Assembly: GCA_902563555.1 (NCBI GenBank)
Contig: CACEXM010000001.1
Coordinates: forward strand, 124,001 to 188,000
Direction of reading: 5' to 3'
Length of the DNA: 64,000 nucleotides
From: an uncultured Pelagibacteraceae bacterium
Lineage (GTDB): Bacteria; Pseudomonadota; Alphaproteobacteria; Pelagibacterales; Pelagibacteraceae
Below the pieces are notes generated by a model. The model was not told the origin of the DNA, ran no database searches, and saw nothing but the letters and a program-made list of their open reading frames with translations. A program made the translations under genes and the position numbers. This document shows positions 8,802 to 16,319 of the stretch, piece by piece. Every line of letters starts with the position of its first letter. Position 1 is the first letter of the stretch.

Positions 8802-9454
8802 AGAATTTAGATCAAAGAAATCAGATTATAGAATATTCGTTAAAATTAAATTCTACAAATCTTTCACCTCTTAGATCAGGCAATATATCATTGAGAGGAA
8901 TAGAGGATAACACAGAAGGATATTTAATTACTCCATCAGGAAAAAAATATGAAACACTTAAACCTGAAGATATTGTTTTTATGGGTTTAAATGAAGAAGA
9001 AGAAAAAAACAATTCAACCAACAAACCATCATCTGAATGGAGATTTCACCGAGATATTTATAAAAATAAAAAAGATGCACATGCCATTGTTCATGCTCAT
9101 TCTCCACACGCAACAGCTGTATCTTCACATGGAAAACCTATTCCACCCTTTCATTATATGATCGCTCTAGCTGGTGGAGATAACATTAAATGTGCTGAAT
9201 ACGCTACTTTTGGAACAGAGGAATTATCCAAAAATGTTATCAAAGCTTTAGAAAATAGATATGCTTGTTTAATGTCTAATCACGGCCAGGTTGCTTTTGG
9301 AAAAAATTTAGAGGATGCATTTGAACTTGCACAAGAGATAGAAAATATTTGTCATCAATACACTATTGCTTTAAAACTAGGACAACCTAAGATACTTTCA
9401 TTTGAAGAAATGAAAAAAGTTTTAGATAAGGCTAAAAACTATAAAAAAGGGTAA
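8798..9454 (+). CDS. Class II aldolase, probable 5-(methylthio)ribulose-1-phosphate aldolase of the DHAP shunt
   Basis: The 218-residue class II aldolase/adducin domain shows the acidic catalytic segment SSEWRFH, zinc-ligand histidines in IVHAHSPHA, and a third in SNHGQVAFG. By family it could be a fuculose-phosphate aldolase or an MtnB-type dehydratase. The position directly after mtnP and mtnA, with no mtnC/mtnD-type gene nearby, favours the DHAP-shunt aldolase known from Rhodospirillum rubrum and some E. coli. That enzyme cleaves methylthioribulose-1-P or deoxyribulose-1-P to DHAP plus (methylthio)acetaldehyde or acetaldehyde. The assignment of reaction is inference from context; the class is clear. 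Confidence 0.75.
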   Translation: MKNLDQRNQIIEYSLKLNSTNLSPLRSGNISLRGIEDNTEGYLITPSGKKYETLKPEDIVFMGLNEEEEKNNSTNKPSSEWRFHRDIYKNKKDAHAIVHAHSPHATAVSSHGKPIPPFHYMIALAGGDNIKCAEYATFGTEELSKNVIKALENRYACLMSNHGQVAFGKNLEDAFELAQEIENICHQYTIALKLGQPKILSFEEMKKVLDKAKNYKKG

Positions 9455-9455
9455 G

Positions 9456-10496
9456 ATGATTAAAGTTGGGGAGCATATTACTTTAGATATTATAGGTACT
9501 ACAAAAGAGTACGATCCTTCAGTTTATGAGAAAGTTATATATAAAATAGCTAAAGCAGCTAACGTAACTATTTTGAATATTTCAAAATATAAATTTGAAC
9601 CTCAGGGTTTTACCATTTTAGCTTTATTGGCTGAAAGTCATATTAGTTTTCATACATTTCCAGAAAATGGAATAATTAGTTTTGATTTTTTTACCTGTGG
9701 AAAAATAAGCCCATCAGTGGCAATTGATATTATTAAAAAAGAATTTGAACACAAAAGAATTGTAAAAAAAGAATTTAATAGAGATACCCGATCTTTGTAT
9801 CATGATATTTATAGCTCACCTGGTTTACAAAAATCATATGTTGTGAATGAAGTTTTAGAAGATTTTAAATCAAAAGTGGGTCAACATATAGAAATTTTAG
9901 AATTAGAGCAATTCGGAAAATCTTTATTTATTGATGGTGAAATACAAGTGGCGGCATCAGATGAGCATTTATACAGCTCAACTTTTGTTGGAGCTGGGCT
10001 TAAGTTAAATAAAAAAAGTGAAAGAGCAGCAATAATTGGTGGTGGTGATGGTGGTGTTGCAAGAGAGTGTATTTCAAAAAAGTTTAACTTTATAGATTGG
10101 TATGAATTAGATCCTGAAGTTGTTGAAGTTTGCAATAAACATCTTGGTGATATTGGAAAAAAAGCTACAGAAAAAAATTCTGTAAAATGTGTGTGGGGAG
10201 ATGCTTTTGAAAGTATAAAGACAGTGAATGAAGATACATATGATCATATTTTTGTTGATTTAAATGATGACCAGTTTTGTATAGATCTCGCTGCCAAAAA
10301 TATGGATTCTTTAGTCAGAATACTAAAACCTAAAGGTGTTATTACTGCACAAGTTGGAAGTCAGGATAAAAAACCTCTTCAAGTTGAAAATTGGCTGAAT
10401 GTATTTAATCATCATTTTGGAAATACTAATTTATCTAGAGTTTATATACCTAGTTTTGATTGTTCTTGGAATTTTTCTTCATCTATAAATCATTAA
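9456..10496 (+). CDS. speDE: Fused S-adenosylmethionine decarboxylase-spermidine synthase
   Basis: One 346-residue chain joins two polyamine enzymes. Residues 1 to about 115 are a bacterial class 1B AdoMet decarboxylase. The self-processing site Glu60-Ser61 (LLAESHISFH) gives the pyruvoyl group, and His66 and Cys81 fall at exactly the spacing of Ser63/His68/Cys83 in the Thermotoga enzyme. Residues about 125-346 are an aminopropyltransferase with IIGGGDGG, an acidic strand end YELDPE, GDAF, and the DxxD pair in VDLNDD. The chain would make decarboxylated AdoMet and transfer its aminopropyl group to putrescine, releasing MTA for the genes upstream. The usual DPxGP after DxxD is absent here. Confidence 0.9.
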   Translation: MIKVGEHITLDIIGTTKEYDPSVYEKVIYKIAKAANVTILNISKYKFEPQGFTILALLAESHISFHTFPENGIISFDFFTCGKISPSVAIDIIKKEFEHKRIVKKEFNRDTRSLYHDIYSSPGLQKSYVVNEVLEDFKSKVGQHIEILELEQFGKSLFIDGEIQVAASDEHLYSSTFVGAGLKLNKKSERAAIIGGGDGGVARECISKKFNFIDWYELDPEVVEVCNKHLGDIGKKATEKNSVKCVWGDAFESIKTVNEDTYDHIFVDLNDDQFCIDLAAKNMDSLVRILKPKGVITAQVGSQDKKPLQVENWLNVFNHHFGNTNLSRVYIPSFDCSWNFSSSINH

Positions 10497-10558
10497 TTTT
10501 TTCTTTTTAATATCCATAATCTGTGAAATAATATTTTTTTTTATTAAAGGAGATAATA

Positions 10559-11386
10559 ATGAATATATTTAAAAAGACTATTTTTTCAGTTTTACTTTCT
10601 CTATTAGTAATAGGAAATGTTAACGCTGATAAAATAAGAATTGGAACAGAGGGTGCCTATCCTCCATGGAACTCAAAAAACGAAGCAGGTAAGTTAATAG
10701 GTTTCGAAGTTGAATTAGCTTATACACTTTGTAGGTACATTGGACAGCAATGTGTAATAGTTGAGCAAGACTGGGATGGAATGATACCAGCTTTAATCAT
10801 GAGAAAGTTTGATGCAATAATGGCAGGTATGTCGATTACTGCAGAAAGACAAAAAGCTATTAGCTTTTCACAAGGATATGCTGATGAAGTTGCATCTTTA
10901 GCAGTGATGAAAGGATCTAGCCTAGAAGGTCTAGATACATCTGCTGGGATAAATCTTACTAAACCAAATGCTGCAGCTAAAAAAGATCTTAAAACACTTA
11001 CTGCTGCATTAGCAGGTAAAACTGTTTGTGTACAAACTGCCACAATTCACCAAAACTTTTTAGACTCTGGTGATGTAGGAAAAGTAAATGTCAGAACTTA
11101 TAAGACACAAGATGAAGTTAACTTAGACTTAGCATCTGGAAGATGTGATGCTGCCTTAGCTGCTGCAGTAGCATTTAGTGATTATGCAGAAAAATCTGGT
11201 AAGCCAGTTGTTTTAACTGGACCAACTTTTTCAGGCGGTGCTTTTGGAAATGGTGTTGGGGTAGGTATTAGAAAAGATGATACTGAACTTTTAAAAAAGT
11301 TTAATGCTGCAATTAATAAAGCAAGAAAGAACGGAGATATTAGCAGAATAGCTACTAAATGGTTCGGTTTTGACGCTTCTATGTAA
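10559..11386 (+). CDS. Periplasmic polar-amino-acid binding protein (family 3, ABC importer)
   Basis: The 275-residue protein has a signal peptide (cleavage near NVNA/DK at 21-22) and the family-3 signature IRIGTEGAYPPWN, GFEVELA, DWDGMIPAL, and AGMSIT.ER. It is of the HisJ/ArgT/OccT kind, so a basic or polar amino acid is the likely ligand, but the specificity cannot be read here. A strong ribosome-binding site (AAAGGAGA) precedes the ATG. The gene is followed by a perfect hairpin and then two permease genes. No ATPase gene is present in the cluster. Confidence 0.9.
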   Translation: MNIFKKTIFSVLLSLLVIGNVNADKIRIGTEGAYPPWNSKNEAGKLIGFEVELAYTLCRYIGQQCVIVEQDWDGMIPALIMRKFDAIMAGMSITAERQKAISFSQGYADEVASLAVMKGSSLEGLDTSAGINLTKPNAAAKKDLKTLTAALAGKTVCVQTATIHQNFLDSGDVGKVNVRTYKTQDEVNLDLASGRCDAALAAAVAFSDYAEKSGKPVVLTGPTFSGGAFGNGVGVGIRKDDTELLKKFNAAINKARKNGDISRIATKWFGFDASM

Positions 11387-11399
11387 TTAAATTTTAGGT

Positions 11400-11426
11400 T
11401 TGGCGACTATCATGTATAGTCGCCAA
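11400..11426 (+). promoter_or_regulatory. Perfect 11 bp hairpin between binding-protein and permease genes
   Basis: TTGGCGACTAT (11400-11410) and ATAGTCGCCAA (11416-11426) are exact inverse complements around a 5-base loop. No T-run follows, so it is not a standard terminator. It sits 13 bases after the binding-protein stop and 5 bases before the permease ATG. Intercistronic hairpins at this point in ABC importer operons (as in E. coli malE-malF and hisJ-hisQ) protect or limit transcripts, so that binding protein exceeds permease. Confidence 0.75.
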
Positions 11427-11431
11427 TCTAT

Positions 11432-12124
11432 ATGGAACTTCTAGCTTTTGGAGATACTGGTTGGGGTGATGAGTTATTTCGTGCAACCCTAATGACCATA
11501 GCTGTTTCAATAACAGCAATGTTAATCGGTTTTAGTTTCGCTGCAATTTTTACTCCATTAAAATTATCTAAATTTAAATTTCTAAATTTAATTGCTAATA
11601 TTTATACAACAGTTATCAGAGGTGTCCCTGAATTATTAGTTATTTATCTTTTCTTTTTTGGCGGGAGTGGAGCGATTATGTTTGTTGCTTCAATTTTTGG
11701 GTACAACGAATACATTGAGATTAATGCATTTGTTACAGGCTCATTTGCTATTGGTATTATATCTGGTGCTTATTCGACTGAAGTTTTTAGAGGAGCAATT
11801 CAATCGATTGATAAAGGTCAATTTGAAGCTGCAAAGGTTTTAGGATTTAGTAAATTTAAACAGTTTTATAAAATTGTTCTTCCTCAAATGCTAAGGTTAG
11901 CTATACCAAATTTAAGTAACGTTTGGCAAATTACCCTAAAAGATACATCTTTAATATCTGTAACAGGTTTAGTTGAAATAATGAGACAATCCTACATTGC
12001 TGCTGGGTCCACAAGAGACCCACTATTTTTTTATTCATTCGCTGCAGTTTTGTATTTATTACTTACTTTTATAAGCATGAAGTTAATAAATAAATTAGAA
12101 GTTAAGTACAGTAGAGGGTATTGA
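11432..12124 (+). CDS. Amino-acid ABC transporter permease (HisQ/ArtQ-like)
   Basis: The 230-residue inner-membrane protein has about five hydrophobic spans. The N-terminal helix pattern and VIRGVPELLVIYLFFFG match the HisQ/GlnP family. The cytoplasmic EAA loop (GQFEAAKVLGFSKFKQFYKIVLPQ) would contact the ATPase. It overlaps the next permease gene (TGATG), giving the usual heterodimeric pair. The start codon lies 5 bases after the hairpin at 11400-11426, and no clear Shine-Dalgarno is present, so translation may depend on hairpin folding. Confidence 0.88.
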   Translation: MELLAFGDTGWGDELFRATLMTIAVSITAMLIGFSFAAIFTPLKLSKFKFLNLIANIYTTVIRGVPELLVIYLFFFGGSGAIMFVASIFGYNEYIEINAFVTGSFAIGIISGAYSTEVFRGAIQSIDKGQFEAAKVLGFSKFKQFYKIVLPQMLRLAIPNLSNVWQITLKDTSLISVTGLVEIMRQSYIAAGSTRDPLFFYSFAAVLYLLLTFISMKLINKLEVKYSRGY

Positions 12125-12795
12125 TGGATTTTGAGTTAATGATCAATAGTTTTCCAAAGCTATTAAATGCTGCAGTAGTAACTTTGAAACTTCTATCAGT
12201 TTCTTTAATTGTTGGGTTATTTATTGGATTATTATTTGCAATTTTAAGATTAAATAAAAATATCTTTATTAATAAATTCGCTTATGGATATTCATATGTG
12301 TTTAGGGGAACTCCATTGTTGGTACAAATATTTATTATATATTTCGGATTAGGCCAGATAGAGTCTTTAAGGTCTTCTTTTTTGTGGTTAATACTTAAAG
12401 AACCTTACTGGTGTGCAATTATAGCTTTTGCGTTAAATACTGGTGCTTATACTTCTGAAATTTTAAGGTCTGCTTTTCAAACAATTAAACCAGGCATTAT
12501 TGAAGCTGGAAAAAGTTTAGGTATATCTAATAAAATTATATTCTATAAAGTTCAAATTCCTATAGCTATTAGACAATCTCTTCCCGCATATGGGAATGAA
12601 ATAATACTAATGCTTAAAGGCACCTCGCTAGCAAGCACAGTTACATTGATGGATTTAACGGGTGTAGCAAAATATATAATATCAACTACTTTTAAACCAA
12701 TTGAAGTTTTTATAGTTGCAGGTGGGATTTATTTATTTATGACTTTTATAGTTCACAACGTAATAAAGTTTTTAGAAAAAAAATATAGCTACTAA
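12124..12795 (+). CDS. Amino-acid ABC transporter permease (HisM/ArtM-like)
   Basis: A 223-residue protein (ATG at 12124, overlapping the upstream stop as TGATG). The family signature YVFRGTPLLVQIFIIYFGLGQ and the EAA loop (GIIEAGKSLGISNKIIFYKVQIP) place it in the HisM/OccM group. It is the partner of the preceding permease. The gene ends with a stop that shares CTAA with the convergent DUF6165 gene. The expected ATPase is not encoded next to it and must be supplied from elsewhere if the importer works. Confidence 0.88.
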   Translation: MDFELMINSFPKLLNAAVVTLKLLSVSLIVGLFIGLLFAILRLNKNIFINKFAYGYSYVFRGTPLLVQIFIIYFGLGQIESLRSSFLWLILKEPYWCAIIAFALNTGAYTSEILRSAFQTIKPGIIEAGKSLGISNKIIFYKVQIPIAIRQSLPAYGNEIILMLKGTSLASTVTLMDLTGVAKYIISTTFKPIEVFIVAGGIYLFMTFIVHNVIKFLEKKYSY

Positions 12796-13181
12796 TATTT
12801 TGTATATTCTTTAATTTCTTTAATTTTTGAGCCAGTATGATTATTGATTTCTAATTTAATTTTTGCACGATCATCATTTAAGAAGTGAACATCTCTTGAA
12901 AGTTTAATAAATTTTTCTCCAAAATCCTTTTCTTTTTCACATAATCTTTTTTCATCTTCAATTAACCAAAGTTTCGAATTTATTTTTTTTAGTGATTGAT
13001 AAAGTTTCTTAAGTTTTTCATCAGACTTTACATTTTTTTCTAGTTGATCTTTTAAAACAGAATGTTCGTTGTTTATAAATTTTAGCTTTTCAGTGTCTTT
13101 AATTTTTTCTTGCTTAATCTCTAAAATTGAAACTTTGTCTAAAAGTTCCCCAATTGAAACCTCGACTATAATTTTATTCAT
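12792..13181 (-). CDS. DUF6165-like coiled-coil protein
   Basis: A 129-residue, highly charged, mostly helical protein (ATG at 13181; the TTG three codons earlier is less likely). The opening IIVEVSIGELLDKVSILEIKQEKI and the long Lys/Glu-rich coiled coil with a conserved-looking LWLIEDEKR segment resemble the DUF6165 family. That family often lies beside glycosyltransferase genes, as it does here (GT9 divergent, 32 bp away). Function unknown. Confidence 0.6.
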   Translation of the reverse strand: MNKIIVEVSIGELLDKVSILEIKQEKIKDTEKLKFINNEHSVLKDQLEKNVKSDEKLKKLYQSLKKINSKLWLIEDEKRLCEKEKDFGEKFIKLSRDVHFLNDDRAKIKLEINNHTGSKIKEIKEYTKY

Positions 13182-13213
13182 AAAATTCAATACTGTGCTA
13201 TCTTGTTATAAAT

Positions 13214-14152
13214 ATGTCTAATATTTTAATTATTAAACACGGATCCTTAGGAGATATAGCTCAAGCTTGTGGTGCAATTCAAGACATATCTGAAAATCAT
13301 AAAAATGACCAAATATATCTTCTAACAACAAAACCTTATTTTGAATTATTTAAGAAAAATCCTTTTGTAAACGAGGTGATCTTAGACAAGAGATTACCAA
13401 AATATAATTTAATTTATTTATATTTTTTAATGAGAGAGCTTAAGAAGTATAATTTTTCAAGGGTGTTTGATCTTCAAAATTCATCAAGGACTTCTTTTTA
13501 TAAGAATATTCTTTTCCCAAAAGCCAATAAAGATAGTTGGTCTAGTACTAAAACAACTTTACCAACAGAAATAGATAAGGAAAAATTTGATAAGGATTCA
13601 GTATTAAATAGATTTGATTATCAGCTAAAAGAATCTGGATTAAATACTATCAATACACTTAAACCTAATTTTAGTTGGGCTTGTTCTGAAATTAACGAAA
13701 TAAAAAATAAATATGACTTACAAAAATATATTTTATTATTTCCTTTTTGTTCACCACATCTATCAGTTAAAAAATGGCCTTATTACGATAAACTGATTGA
13801 ATTGATTAAAGATAAGTTTGGCTCAGAATATAAAGTTATAACAGCACCTGGACCTAATGAAATAGATGATGCTAGAAAATTTGATGCAATAAGTGTTCTT
13901 GATAATGATAAAGCGTTAAATTTATCTCAGTTAACATCTCTTATCAAGGAGAGTTCTTTTATTGTTGCTAATGATACTGGTCCTGCCCATATAGCTGCCC
14001 ATGTCGCAGCAAAAGGTTTAACTCTGTTTGGAGAACATACTACTGCCCATAAAGTTAGTATTGAAAGAGAAAAATTTAAAGCAATACAGGTAACTGATTT
14101 AAATAATTTAAGTGCTAGTAAAGTTTTTGAAAGGTTATTAAACTTATTGTAA
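13214..14152 (+). CDS. Glycosyltransferase family 9 (heptosyltransferase-like)
   Basis: The 312-residue GT-B protein has an N-terminal motif ILIIKHGSLGDIAQA and a C-terminal sugar-nucleotide site VANDTGPAHIAAHVAAKGLTLFG, both typical of ADP-heptose:LPS heptosyltransferases. It probably adds a sugar to the LPS core at the inner membrane. The acceptor is not predictable. Its 3' end overlaps the convergent GT4 gene by 9 bp. Confidence 0.85.
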   Translation: MSNILIIKHGSLGDIAQACGAIQDISENHKNDQIYLLTTKPYFELFKKNPFVNEVILDKRLPKYNLIYLYFLMRELKKYNFSRVFDLQNSSRTSFYKNILFPKANKDSWSSTKTTLPTEIDKEKFDKDSVLNRFDYQLKESGLNTINTLKPNFSWACSEINEIKNKYDLQKYILLFPFCSPHLSVKKWPYYDKLIELIKDKFGSEYKVITAPGPNEIDDARKFDAISVLDNDKALNLSQLTSLIKESSFIVANDTGPAHIAAHVAAKGLTLFGEHTTAHKVSIEREKFKAIQVTDLNNLSASKVFERLLNLL

Positions 14153-15226
14153 AATTTTTTTGTATTCTTCTATTGTATTAGACCAATTAAATTTAGAAGA
14201 ATATTCTTTTGCATTTTTACCTAACTCTGAATATTTTTTATTCTCTAACATGGAATTTAAAGAAGAATAAATATCTTCTAACTCATTTCCATCACAAATT
14301 AATCCTGTTGTATCATGCTTAATAGCATCAGAGGCACCTCCATCTTTACCACCTAGGGAAGTAACACCATATTGTGCAGCTTCTACATATGCTATTCCAA
14401 ATCCCTCTACAGACTTTTTGTGAATAATTGACGGCATCACAAATATATTTGATTTTGCTATCAAGGCATTTTTTAAATCTTCACTAATTTCTTTGAAAAA
14501 CATTACTTGTGAACTTAAATCGAGCTCTTTAACCAAGTCTTTAATATTTTTTTCCTCATCCCCATAACCTATGCAAATATAGACTATATCTGGATAAATT
14601 TGTTTTAAGTTTCTTAAAGCCATTAATACTTTTTCATGATTTTTCCTTTTATCAAATCTTGAGACAGTAATTAAGCGTGGTGTTTTTATTTTAAGCAAAC
14701 TCTCAACTTTATCTAAAGATTTTTTATTTAGGTCTTTAGGAGGATTTACTCCAGGATTTATAACAACAATTTTTTCAGGATTTAAACCAATACTTATAGC
14801 TAAGTTTTTAGTATATTCAGAGTTAGCAATAACTTTTTCTACATTACCAAATACTTTCACAATCCTTTTATTTTGGTAACTATCTTTTGGATGATTAATT
14901 TCTTTGCCGTGTATCAGACAATATTTTTTTTTATTAGATTTAATTAATTCTAAACTTTTCCAATGGTCAGCTATAATTCCTCGAACTTTATTATCTTTAA
15001 GAAACTCATTAATTAACTGGGCCTTTCTAATCTTTCTTAAAAATTTAATACCTCCAATTCTTTCAATAGAAAAATTTAAGTTTTTATCAAATTCTTTGTG
15101 ATTTTCATGATATTCAGCAAAGACTTTGATCATGAAGTTTTTTGACATCTCTCGTGCGAGACCCCACATTAAACTTTGCATTCCACCGATTTCTGGTGGA
15201 AAAGATCTTGTAGCGATTAAATACAT
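14144..15226 (-). CDS. Glycosyltransferase family 4
   Basis: The 360-residue GT-B enzyme has the glycine-rich N-terminal acceptor loop SFPPEIGGMQSL, the junction VINPGVN, the phosphate-binding VSRFDKRKNHEKV, and the C-terminal donor motif EGFGIAYVEAAQYG. It is likely to act in LPS or other envelope glycan synthesis, given the facing GT9 gene. Translationally coupled to the upstream redoxin gene (TAATG overlap). Confidence 0.85.
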   Translation of the reverse strand: MYLIATRSFPPEIGGMQSLMWGLAREMSKNFMIKVFAEYHENHKEFDKNLNFSIERIGGIKFLRKIRKAQLINEFLKDNKVRGIIADHWKSLELIKSNKKKYCLIHGKEINHPKDSYQNKRIVKVFGNVEKVIANSEYTKNLAISIGLNPEKIVVINPGVNPPKDLNKKSLDKVESLLKIKTPRLITVSRFDKRKNHEKVLMALRNLKQIYPDIVYICIGYGDEEKNIKDLVKELDLSSQVMFFKEISEDLKNALIAKSNIFVMPSIIHKKSVEGFGIAYVEAAQYGVTSLGGKDGGASDAIKHDTTGLICDGNELEDIYSSLNSMLENKKYSELGKNAKEYSSKFNWSNTIEEYKKILQ

Positions 15227-15780
15227 TAATTAGTTTTCCACTTAATACCACAGCCAGCACTTGGGACTTGTTTCTCTGGCCCTTTACCAGTTTCAGCTAT
15301 TTGTTTCATAGCTTTTAACAAGTCACTATCCCCATCTCTTACTGGAATTAAGTTTTTTAATTCTCTTAACCTACCTCTATATTGAAGCTCCAAGTTTTTA
15401 TTATAGCCAAAAAAGTCAGGCGTGCACACTGCATCATAAGTTTTAGCAACCTCTTGTGACTCATCACTTAAATAAGGAAAACTAAATTGATTTTTTTTGG
15501 CAAATTCGATCATATTATCAAATGAATCCTCTGGATAATTTTCTGCATCATTTGCACATATAGCTACTGAATTAATACCTAAATCTTTTAATTTATTACA
15601 ATCATCAACAATATCTTTAGTCACTGCTTTGACGTATGGGCAGTGGTTACAAATAAACATTATTAAAGTTCCGTTTTCACCTTTAATGTCATTAAGAGAA
15701 ATAATTTTATTTTCTGTGGATTTTAAACGAAAGTCATGAGCCTTTTGGCCGAAATCACATATTGGAGTTTGTATTGGCAT
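15226..15780 (-). CDS. Thioredoxin-fold protein (redoxin/AhpC-TSA-like) with CNHC active site
   Basis: A 184-residue cytoplasmic protein (no signal peptide) with a redoxin fold: DFGQKAHDFRLKS at the start, then MFICNHCPYVKAV, where CNHC forms a CxxC redox site, and YDAVCTPDFFGY with a further Cys before the cis-Pro-like segment. It is probably a thiol-disulfide reductase or peroxiredoxin-like enzyme; the substrate is unknown. It is divergent from the gamma-carbonic-anhydrase gene with only 20 bp between start codons. Confidence 0.75.
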   Translation of the reverse strand: MPIQTPICDFGQKAHDFRLKSTENKIISLNDIKGENGTLIMFICNHCPYVKAVTKDIVDDCNKLKDLGINSVAICANDAENYPEDSFDNMIEFAKKNQFSFPYLSDESQEVAKTYDAVCTPDFFGYNKNLELQYRGRLRELKNLIPVRDGDSDLLKAMKQIAETGKGPEKQVPSAGCGIKWKTN

Positions 15781-15800
15781 AATGTAATAATATATAAATT

Positions 15801-16313
15801 ATGTTTTATGATTTAAAAGATAAAAAACCAAAAAACTCTGGCGAAAATTGGGTAGCTCCTAATGCAGTAGTCATTGGCGACGTTACTTTAGAAAAAAATA
15901 CTAGCGTTTGGTTTAATGCAACTTTAAGAGGCGATATTGAAAATATTCACATAGGTGAGGGATCAAATGTTCAAGATGGGTGTGTTTTGCATACTGACCC
16001 AGGCTGCCCTTTAAAAGTTGGAAAAGATGTAACCGTTGGTCATTTAGTTATGCTTCATGGATGTACAGTAGGAGATAATAGTTTAATTGGCATTGGTGCA
16101 GTTATCCTAAACAATGCTAAGATCGGAAAAAATTGTATTATAGGTGCAAAAGCTTTAATCACAGAAAACAAAGTAATTCCTGACAATTCACTAGTCGTTG
16201 GTTCACCAGGTAAAGTTGTAAGAGAAGTGACCGAGGAAGAAAAAAAAGCAGTTTGGGAAAATACCAAACATTACCAGGATAATTGGAAAAAATATTCTAA
16301 ATCAATTTTTTAA
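15801..16313 (+). CDS. Gamma-carbonic-anhydrase-family hexapeptide-repeat protein
   Basis: The 170-residue left-handed beta-helix protein (YrdA/PaaY type) has hexapeptide turns through residues about 20-130 and the three zinc-ligand histidines, in VLHTD and [12 protein letters not shown]-terminal helix ([17 protein letters not shown]) would cap the trimer. Ligands fit a metalloenzyme, but many members lack proven carbonic anhydrase activity. It is followed 6 bp later by the serine hydrolase gene. Confidence 0.82.
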   Translation: MFYDLKDKKPKNSGENWVAPNAVVIGDVTLEKNTSVWFNATLRGDIENIHIGEGSNVQDGCVLHTDPGCPLKVGKDVTVGHLVMLHGCTVGDNSLIGIGAVILNNAKIGKNCIIGAKALITENKVIPDNSLVVGSPGKVVREVTEEEKKAVWENTKHYQDNWKKYSKSIF

Positions 16314-16319
16314 TAATTT

